Shown here: positions 58,446 to 64,000 of the stretch, in pieces
How positions within the stretch are numbered: the first letter of the stretch is position 1
How the letters are laid out: every line of letters starts with the position of its first letter
Program-made: the position numbers and the translations under genes
NCBI RefSeq assembly: GCF_021390475.1
Contig: NZ_JAJUWS010000025.1
Span: 33,422-97,421 of the forward strand
Direction: 5' to 3'
Length of the DNA: 64,000 nucleotides
Source of the DNA: Streptomyces sp. ST2-7A
GTDB taxonomy: Bacteria > Actinomycetota > Actinomycetes > Streptomycetales > Streptomycetaceae
The notes under the pieces: model-generated
Told to the model about the DNA's origin: nothing
Databases searched by the model: none
The model's input: the letters and a program-made list of their open reading frames with translations, nothing else

Positions 58446-61202
58446 GTGCCCCATCGTCCCTCCCCGATCCCGGCCGACCCCGCGCCGCCCGGCACGTCCC
58501 CGCCGGTGTCCGCGCCCGGCGCCGGCCGGACCGTCCGCCGGTTGCGCCGAGGCGCGATCGGAACCGCCGCCGCGGTCGCCCTCCTCGGCGGCACCCTCGC
58601 CGTCCCCGCCCTCGCCGACGAACCCGAGGAGCCCACCGGGCCCGACCTGATCGTCAACGGCGACTTCGCCGCCGGCACCACCGGCTGGTGGTGGACCGCC
58701 AACACCGAGGGGGTCGCCGCCGACGGGCGGATGTGCCTCGACATCCCCGGTGGCACCGTGGAGCCCTGGGACGCCATCGTCGGTCAGGACGGCCTCCCGC
58801 TCACCGCCGGCGAGACCTACGCCCTGACCTTCACCGCCGAGTCCACCGTGCCGATCGTCAGCCGCACCAACGTGCAGCTGGCGGTGGATCCCTGGACGCA
58901 GGAACTCGGATCGGTCGACGTCATCGGACCCGAGCCGGAAACCTTCACCCACGTCTTCACCCCCGGCGCCGACCACGACGCCGCCCAGCTCGCCTACCAG
59001 ATCGGTGGCAGTGAGGACCCCTTCACCTTCTGCCTCTCCGGGGTCTCCCTGCGGGGCGGTGCCGAACAGCAGCCCTACGAGCCCGACACCGGCTCGCCGG
59101 TGCGGGTCAACCAGGTCGGTTACCTCACCGACGGGCCCAAGCGGGGCACCGTCGTCACCGACGCGGTCGGGGCACTGGGATTCACCGTGCGCGACGCCGA
59201 CGGCGCCGCCGTCGCGAGCGGCACCACCGTCCCGCTGGGCGAGGACCCCACCTCGCGGCAGAACGTCCACGGCTTCGGCTTCTCCGAGCTGGACGAGGCG
59301 GGGGAGGGCTACACCGTCGAGGTGGACGGTGAGGTGAGCATCCCCTTCGCGATCGGCGACGACCTCTACTCCGACCTGCGCTCGGACGCGCTGGCGTACT
59401 TCTACCACAACCGCAGCGGCATCGAGATCCGGGCCGACCTCGTCGGCGAGGAGTACGCCCGCCCCGCCGGCCACGTGGACGTCGCGCCCAACCGGGGGGA
59501 CGGCGCGGTGCCCTGTCGCCCCGGCCAGTGCGACTACACCCTGGACGTCACCGGTGGCTGGTACGACGCCGGCGACCACGGCAAGTACGTCGTCAACGGC
59601 GGCATCTCCGTCGCCCAGGTGATGGCGAACTTCGAGCGCACCCTGCACGTGGAGGGCGCGAACGACGAACCGTTGGGCGACGGCGCGCTGCGGGTGCCCG
59701 AGCGCGGCAACGGCGTGCCGGACATCCTCGACGAGGCGCGCTGGCAGATGGACTTCCTGATGCGGATGCAGGTGCCCGCCGGCGAGCCGCTGGCCGGCAT
59801 GGCGCACCACAAGATGCACGACCGCAACTGGACCGGCATGCCGATGCTGCCCCACCAGGACCCGCAGATCCGCGAGCTGGCCCCACCGTCCACCGCCGCC
59901 ACCCTCAACCTGGCGGCCTCCGCGGCCCAGTGCGCGCGTCTCTTCGAGCCCTACGACGCCGACTTCGCCGCCCGCTGCCTGGAGGTCGCCGAGACGGCCT
60001 GGGACGCGGCGGTCGCCAACCCCACCCGTTACGCGAGCCCCAACGACGGGCAGGGCGGCGGCGCGTACAGCGACAACGACGTCACCGACGAGTTCTACTG
60101 GGCGGCCGCCGAGCTGTTCATCACCACCGGTGACGCCGGGTACCGCGCGGCCGTCCTGGACTCCCCGATCCACGGGGACCTGGACGCCACCTTCCCGCGC
60201 GGCGGCTTCGCCTGGGCCGACACGGCCGCGCTCGGCGCCCTCAACCTCGCCGTGGTGCCCAACGACCTCACCGACGGCGAACTGGCGGCGGTCCGGGCGT
60301 TGCTGCTGGAGGCCGCCGACCGGTACGCGGCCGACTCCGCCGGCACCGCCTACGGCCTGCCGTTCGACGCCACCTACGTCTGGGGCTCCAACAGCCAGGT
60401 CCTCAACAACATGATCGTTCTGGCCACCGCCCACGACCTGACCGGCGAGGACGCCTACCGGGACGCCGCCCTCGGCGGCTGGGACTACCTGCTGGGCCGC
60501 AACCCGCTCAACCTCTCCTACGTCACCGGTTACGGCGAGCGGTACGCGCAGAACCAGCACCACCGGCACTGGGCCCGGCAGCTGAACCCCAACCTGCCGT
60601 ACGCCGCGCCCGGTTCGGTGGCGGGAGGACCCAACAGCGCCCTGCAGGACCCGATCGCCCAGCGGCTGCTCACCGGGTGCGCCCCGGCGATGTGCTACAT
60701 CGACCACATCGAGTCGTACGCGACCAACGAGGTCACCATCAACTGGAACGCTCCGCTGGCCTGGATGGCGTCCTGGGCCGACGACCTCGCCACCGGCTCC
60801 GACGGTGGCGGTGACGACGGTGGCGGTGACGACGGTGGCGGTGACGACGGTGGCGGTGACGACGGTGGCGGTGACAACGGCGACGCGACCTGCGAGGTCA
60901 CCTGGACCGCCCACCGTTGGAACAACGGCTTCACCGCCGAGGTGCGGGTCCGCAACACCGGCGACGCGACCATCTCCCCCTGGGAGCTGCGCTGGAGCTT
61001 CTCCGACGATCAGCGGATCACCCAGGCGTGGAGTGCCGAGGTGACCCAGAGCGGACGCGACGTGGTGGCCCGCCCGGCCGCCTGGAACGCAGTCCTGGCG
61101 CCCGGTGCCGAGATCGGCTTCGGGTTCCTGGGCACCTCCGGATCCGGGGCGACCGACCCCACCGCCTTCACCCTGGGCGGCGCGGCCTGCGCCACCGGCT
61201 GA
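58446..61202 (+). CDS. Secreted GH9 cellulase with CBM4-like and CBM2 domains
   Basis: This is a 918-residue modular endo- or processive cellulase. The GTG at 58446 follows GGAAGGA; earlier frames would overlap the operator. A long signal peptide ends near VPALADEP (residue ~57). The modules are a CBM4/9-like domain (~66-205, PDLIVNGDFAAGTTGWWW), an Ig-like domain (~217-300, VRVNQVGYLTDGPKRGTVV) and the GH9 barrel (~310-780) with Asp374/Asp377 in WYDAGDHGKY and proton-donor Glu762 in YATNEVTINWNAPLAW. A GGGDD linker and a C-terminal CBM2 (~810-918, ATCEVTWTAHRWNNGFTAEV) complete it. The arrangement fits Thermobifida Cel9B-like enzymes. Expression should be repressed by CelR/CebR without cello-oligosaccharides. 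Confidence 0.96.
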   Translation: MPHRPSPIPADPAPPGTSPPVSAPGAGRTVRRLRRGAIGTAAAVALLGGTLAVPALADEPEEPTGPDLIVNGDFAAGTTGWWWTANTEGVAADGRMCLDIPGGTVEPWDAIVGQDGLPLTAGETYALTFTAESTVPIVSRTNVQLAVDPWTQELGSVDVIGPEPETFTHVFTPGADHDAAQLAYQIGGSEDPFTFCLSGVSLRGGAEQQPYEPDTGSPVRVNQVGYLTDGPKRGTVVTDAVGALGFTVRDADGAAVASGTTVPLGEDPTSRQNVHGFGFSELDEAGEGYTVEVDGEVSIPFAIGDDLYSDLRSDALAYFYHNRSGIEIRADLVGEEYARPAGHVDVAPNRGDGAVPCRPGQCDYTLDVTGGWYDAGDHGKYVVNGGISVAQVMANFERTLHVEGANDEPLGDGALRVPERGNGVPDILDEARWQMDFLMRMQVPAGEPLAGMAHHKMHDRNWTGMPMLPHQDPQIRELAPPSTAATLNLAASAAQCARLFEPYDADFAARCLEVAETAWDAAVANPTRYASPNDGQGGGAYSDNDVTDEFYWAAAELFITTGDAGYRAAVLDSPIHGDLDATFPRGGFAWADTAALGALNLAVVPNDLTDGELAAVRALLLEAADRYAADSAGTAYGLPFDATYVWGSNSQVLNNMIVLATAHDLTGEDAYRDAALGGWDYLLGRNPLNLSYVTGYGERYAQNQHHRHWARQLNPNLPYAAPGSVAGGPNSALQDPIAQRLLTGCAPAMCYIDHIESYATNEVTINWNAPLAWMASWADDLATGSDGGGDDGGGDDGGGDDGGGDDGGGDNGDATCEVTWTAHRWNNGFTAEVRVRNTGDATISPWELRWSFSDDQRITQAWSAEVTQSGRDVVARPAAWNAVLAPGAEIGFGFLGTSGSGATDPTAFTLGGAACATG
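60801..60875 (+). repeat. Five tandem 15-bp units encoding the cellulase linker
   Basis: GACGGTGGCGGTGAC repeats five times in frame, giving (DGGGD)n between GH9 and CBM2. Copy-number change would lengthen or shorten the linker without a frameshift. Confidence 0.95.
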
Positions 61203-61232
61203 CGAACGCGGGGTCACCCCCGCACGCACACG

Positions 61233-61266
61233 GGGCCGGGTCCGTCGGGAACGACGGGCCCGGCCC
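61233..61266 (+). terminator. Terminator after the GH9 gene
   Basis: GGGCCGGG/CCCGGCCC outer arms with an inner CCGTC/GACGG extension, 30 bp after the stop. Confidence 0.75.
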
Positions 61267-61296
61267 TCGCGCACTCCCCGGCCGGGCATTCTCCGC

Positions 61297-61336
61297 GCCG
61301 ACCCGCCGACCCGCCGACCCGCCGACCCGCCGACCC
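61297..61336. repeat. Five perfect tandem copies of GCCGACCC
   Basis: A 40-bp array with 8-bp period lies between the two terminators of the convergent cellulase and catalase genes. It has the same unit length as the array at 34801-34848 but a different sequence. Confidence 0.93.
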
Positions 61337-61353
61337 GCCGGATCGCGAGGACG

Positions 61354-61373
61354 GGCCGGTCGGGGGACCGGCC
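61354..61373 (-). terminator. Terminator after the catalase gene
   Basis: GGCCGGTC/GACCGGCC with a GGGG loop, 6 bp past the catalase stop. Confidence 0.75.
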
Positions 61374-61379
61374 GGGCTC

Positions 61380-63662
61380 TCAGGCCCCGGCCGGGACCGG
61401 GAAGCGGTTCCAGACCCGGTGCGACCTCAGCAGGTCGACGAGTTCCTCCAGGACCGCCGAGGAGGTCGGCCCCACCACCACGCCGGGCGCGGTGGTGGAA
61501 CAACCGGCGGCCCGCAGGACGCCGTCGGCGCCGCCCCAGCCGCCGATGGCCTTGGAGTGCCGGAACGCCTCGGAGACCATCAGCAGCACCCGCGGGTCGA
61601 CGCCGGTGCCGCTCCCCTCCGGGGCGCCCGCGCCGGCGCCGCGGGCCCCGGAGGCGTCGGGGCCGATCGCGGCGCTCCCGGCGAGCAGCAGCGCGTCGAA
61701 CTCCACCGAGCGCGCGGTGACGAAGGTCCGTTGCACGGTGATCGGCTCGCCGTTCCCACCGCCGCCGTTCCCGTTGCCCAGTTCGCCGCCGGTGGGGGCG
61801 ATCACCAGGGGCACCATGCCGGCCTCCAGGATCGCGTCCCGGGCCGAGCGCACCTGGGACAAGTCGGTCCCGCTGTCGGCGACGATGCCGATGATCCGTC
61901 CCTTGGTGGGCCAGGTCTTCCCGACCTGGGAGAGCGCCGGGCTCGGCTCCGGGGCCCGGGTGGCGTACTCCGGGTCCGGCTCGGGGGCCGGCAGACCGAG
62001 GCCGGTCGCCACCTCGCGGCACAGCCGCTCGTCGATGTTGGCCAGGACCCGCAGCGTCCGCTCCCGGATCGTCCGCTCGTAGCACTTGGCCAGCTCGAAG
62101 GTGTAGGCGCCGATGATGTGTTCCTGCTCCACCGGCGACATGCTGCGCCAGAACATCCGGGGTTGGGAGAAGTGGTCGCCGAAGGACTCCGGCGCTTCCC
62201 GCACCTGACGGGACTCCGCCACCCGTACCGGGGTCTCCACGTACCCGCCCTCGCCCGCACCCGCCAGGAACGGGCAGCCGCCGTCCAGGGAATTGGGGTG
62301 GTACGGCGCCACCCCGCGATGCACGGCCTGCTGGTGGAAGCCGTCCCGCAGCATGTCGTTGACCTCGGCGTGTGGCCGGTTGATCGGGATCTGCGAGAAG
62401 TTGGGCCCGGCCAGTCGGGTGATCTGGGTGTCGATGTAGGAGAACAGCCGGCCCGCCAGCAGCGGGTCGTCGGTGACGTCGATACCCGGCACCAGGTGAC
62501 CGGGGTGGAACGCCACCTGCTCGGTCTCCGCGAAGTAGTTGGACGGGTTGGCGTCCAGCGTCAGCAGCCCGATCGGCTGAACCGGTGCCAGCTCCTCGGG
62601 CACGATCTTCGTCGGGTCCAGCAGGTCGATGCCCTCGAAGGTCTGCTCCGGGGTGTCCGGGAACGCCTGGATGCCCAGCTCCCACTGCGGGTACGCCCCC
62701 GCCTCGATGGCGTCGGCCAGGTCACGACGGTGGAAGTCGGGGTCGAAGCCGTTGATCATCTGCGCCTCCTCCCACACCAGGGAGTGGACGCCGGCCCGCG
62801 GCTTCCAGTGGAACTTCACCAGGGTGGTCGAGCCGTCGGCGGCCACCAGACGGAAGGTGTGGACGCCGAAGCCCTCCATCGTCCGGTAGGAGCGCGGGAT
62901 GCCCCGGTCCGACATGTTCCAGAGGGTGTGGAAGGTCGCCTCGGTGTGCAGGGAGACGAAGTCCCAGAAGGTGTCGTGGGCGCTCTGCGCCTGCGGGATC
63001 TCCCGGTCCGGGTGCGGCTTGGCCGCGTGGACGACGTCGGGGAACTTGATCGCGTCCTGGATGAAGAAGACCGGGATGTTGTTCCCCACCAGGTCGAAGA
63101 CGCCCTCGGAGGTGTAGAACTTCGTGGCGAAGCCCCGGGTGTCACGGACGGTGTCCGCCGATCCCCGCGAGCCCAGGACGGTGGAGAACCGCACGAAGAC
63201 GGGGGTCTCCACGTCCTTGGCCAGGAACCCGGCCTTGCAGATGTCCTCGGCGGTGCCGTAACCGCGGAAGACACCGTGCGCCGCCGCACCCCGGGCGTGC
63301 ACCACCCGCTCGGGGATGCGCTCGTGGTCGAAGTGGGTGATCTTCTCCCGCAGGTGGTGGTCGCGCAGCAGCACCGGGCCGCGCGCGCCCGCCTTCAGCG
63401 AGTGGTCGGTGTCCGGAAGGCGCGACCCCTGGGCGGTGGTCAGCCGCGCCCCCCGCTGGGCGCGGTCGCCGATCTCCCCGGAGGGGTGTCCGGTGGGGGA
63501 GACGGGGGCGGGCTCGGTCTGGTCCGGCTTGGGGGGCAGCGGGTCCCGCGGAGCGGTGGGTTCCTCCAGGGAGGGGGGCTCGGGGGCCGGCACACCGGGA
63601 ATGTCGGGGGAGTCCCCGACGGCGGGCTCGTGCGGGCGGGGGGATTCTTCGCTCCGGTTCAC
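61380..63662 (-). CDS. katE: Large-subunit (HPII-type) catalase
   Basis: This 760-residue clade 2 haem catalase degrades H2O2. The core shows the distal His in RIPERVVHARGAAAHGVF, the Asn in GNNIPVFFIQD and the proximal Tyr in RLFSYIDTQITRLAGPNFSQ. A C-terminal flavodoxin/DJ-1-like domain (~600-760, GRIIGIVADSGTDLSQV) is typical of HPII enzymes. The first ~85 residues are Pro/Glu-rich. The GTG at 63662 gives better spacing to GGAGG than the ATG one codon upstream. It is divergent from a TetR gene, with a palindrome in between, so TetR control is possible. Confidence 0.96.
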   Translation of the reverse strand: MNRSEESPRPHEPAVGDSPDIPGVPAPEPPSLEEPTAPRDPLPPKPDQTEPAPVSPTGHPSGEIGDRAQRGARLTTAQGSRLPDTDHSLKAGARGPVLLRDHHLREKITHFDHERIPERVVHARGAAAHGVFRGYGTAEDICKAGFLAKDVETPVFVRFSTVLGSRGSADTVRDTRGFATKFYTSEGVFDLVGNNIPVFFIQDAIKFPDVVHAAKPHPDREIPQAQSAHDTFWDFVSLHTEATFHTLWNMSDRGIPRSYRTMEGFGVHTFRLVAADGSTTLVKFHWKPRAGVHSLVWEEAQMINGFDPDFHRRDLADAIEAGAYPQWELGIQAFPDTPEQTFEGIDLLDPTKIVPEELAPVQPIGLLTLDANPSNYFAETEQVAFHPGHLVPGIDVTDDPLLAGRLFSYIDTQITRLAGPNFSQIPINRPHAEVNDMLRDGFHQQAVHRGVAPYHPNSLDGGCPFLAGAGEGGYVETPVRVAESRQVREAPESFGDHFSQPRMFWRSMSPVEQEHIIGAYTFELAKCYERTIRERTLRVLANIDERLCREVATGLGLPAPEPDPEYATRAPEPSPALSQVGKTWPTKGRIIGIVADSGTDLSQVRSARDAILEAGMVPLVIAPTGGELGNGNGGGGNGEPITVQRTFVTARSVEFDALLLAGSAAIGPDASGARGAGAGAPEGSGTGVDPRVLLMVSEAFRHSKAIGGWGGADGVLRAAGCSTTAPGVVVGPTSSAVLEELVDLLRSHRVWNRFPVPAGA

Positions 63663-63830
63663 CATTCCTCCGGATCGTGGCTGGTCTGCGGGTGGTGGGG
63701 CGCGGTCCGCGGCCACGGGGAACCGTGGCCGACACGGTCGCCGACCCCTCCCGTTCGCGGGGATGCCGACGATGCCGGGGTCCCCGGGGCTCCCGGGAGG
63801 GGTGGGGCGGGTGAAACGGGCCGTTCCCAT

Positions 63831-63840
63831 CGGTTAACCG
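63831..63840. promoter_or_regulatory. Palindrome in the katE-tetR intergenic region
   Basis: CGGTTAACCG is a perfect 10-bp palindrome 13 bp before the tetR start. Such A/T-centred dyads are common TetR operators. Short length limits confidence. Confidence 0.4.
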
Positions 63841-63853
63841 GTACGGACCATCC

Positions 63854-64000
63854 CATGCCTCTGATGACCCGACTCGTACGGTTTTCACCGGTGCGGGGTC
63901 GGTGGGTCACCCGCCCGGGCGCCGCCGAGGCCGGTGTCTCCCACATGACCTTCTTCCGGCACTTCCCCACCAAGGAGGACGTGGTTCTGCGGGACGAGTA
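63854..64000 (+). CDS. TetR-family regulator, partial, with degenerate N-terminus
   Basis: The frame runs off the window. After ~25 atypical residues it reads AAEAGVSHMTFFRHFPTKED and VVLRDE, the recognition-helix end of a TetR DNA-binding domain (usual form AGVSHMTFFRHFPTKE). The preceding part, LVRFSPVRGRWVTRPG, only vaguely matches the expected helix 1 and turn (LRLFAERGY...VTVRDI) and is about one residue short, with poor third-position GC. The gene may have suffered 5' decay or small indels, or begin differently from the ATG at 63854. Divergence from katE suggests it once regulated or still regulates the catalase. Confidence 0.6.

Overview
The window is very GC-rich DNA with high third-position GC, many GTG starts and dense genes on both strands. 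It looks like chromosomal DNA of a filamentous actinomycete. Supporting signs are a streptogrisin/alpha-lytic type protease, a secreted GH9 cellulase with a CBM2 behind an exact TGGGAGCGCTCCCA (CelR/CebR) operator, an F420-type LLM oxidoreductase, an NsrR with the Streptomyces-type Asp/Cys ligand set, and a SpoIIE-type phosphatase. A Nocardiopsis/Thermobifida-like or Streptomyces-like host is plausible; I cannot fix the genus from sequence alone.

Layout. 1-8.1 kb: a frame-broken pentapeptide-repeat gene, prfC (RF3), then two ~97% identical MerR regulator genes in direct orientation (2999-3409 and 5656-6066). They bracket a DUF2795-like small protein and a two-zinc-ribbon protein that ends in a recombinase core-binding-like domain. 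The second MerR gene is divergent from a SulP anion transporter. 8.2-14.2 kb: MFS transporter, RluA-type pseudouridine synthase, an NO-detoxification unit (hmp and nsrR with palindromic sites), an EEP nuclease/phosphatase-fold protein and a frame-broken gene. 14.6-22 kb: a PAS-GAF-SpoIIE-HATPase signalling protein, a methyltransferase, a coupled D-aminopeptidase/M20 peptidase pair and a CBS protein. 22-28.4 kb: methyltransferase, DedA, metallo-beta-lactamase-fold protein, a membrane-anchored alkaline-phosphatase-fold protein and a secreted serine protease. 28.8-37 kb: LysR, then a sigK/rskA-type neighbourhood (fasciclin lipoprotein, sulfite-oxidase-like membrane protein, photolyase, DUF6328-like protein, RskA, SigK). 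37.5-43.9 kb: aldo/keto reductase, SBF-like transporter, FdhD, a [2Fe-2S] thioredoxin-like protein, a PETase/cutinase-like polyester hydrolase and a P450.

44.1-52.3 kb: a SigB/F-type sigma factor with an unusual tail, divergent from a three-gene operon (small DUF8129-like protein, YbdK-type carboxylate-amine ligase, haem-oxygenase-like di-iron enzyme). A MocR regulator/EamA exporter pair follows, then a CDGSH protein overlapping a HemK2-like methyltransferase. This stretch is my best candidate for an undescribed pathway. 52.5-64 kb: zinc alcohol dehydrogenase, NAD epimerase, an LLM oxidoreductase-GH15 operon, the GH9 cellulase, a large HPII-type catalase and, at the right edge, a TetR gene with a degenerate N-terminus.

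The genes mostly form small independent units: stress and redox defence (hmp/nsrR, catalase, photolyase, SigK cluster), extracellular polymer degradation (protease, polyester hydrolase, cellulase, GH15) and signalling. Convergent pairs are usually separated by strong GC-rich hairpins. I saw no tRNA, rRNA, CRISPR array, complete insertion sequence or canonical PKS/NRPS cluster.
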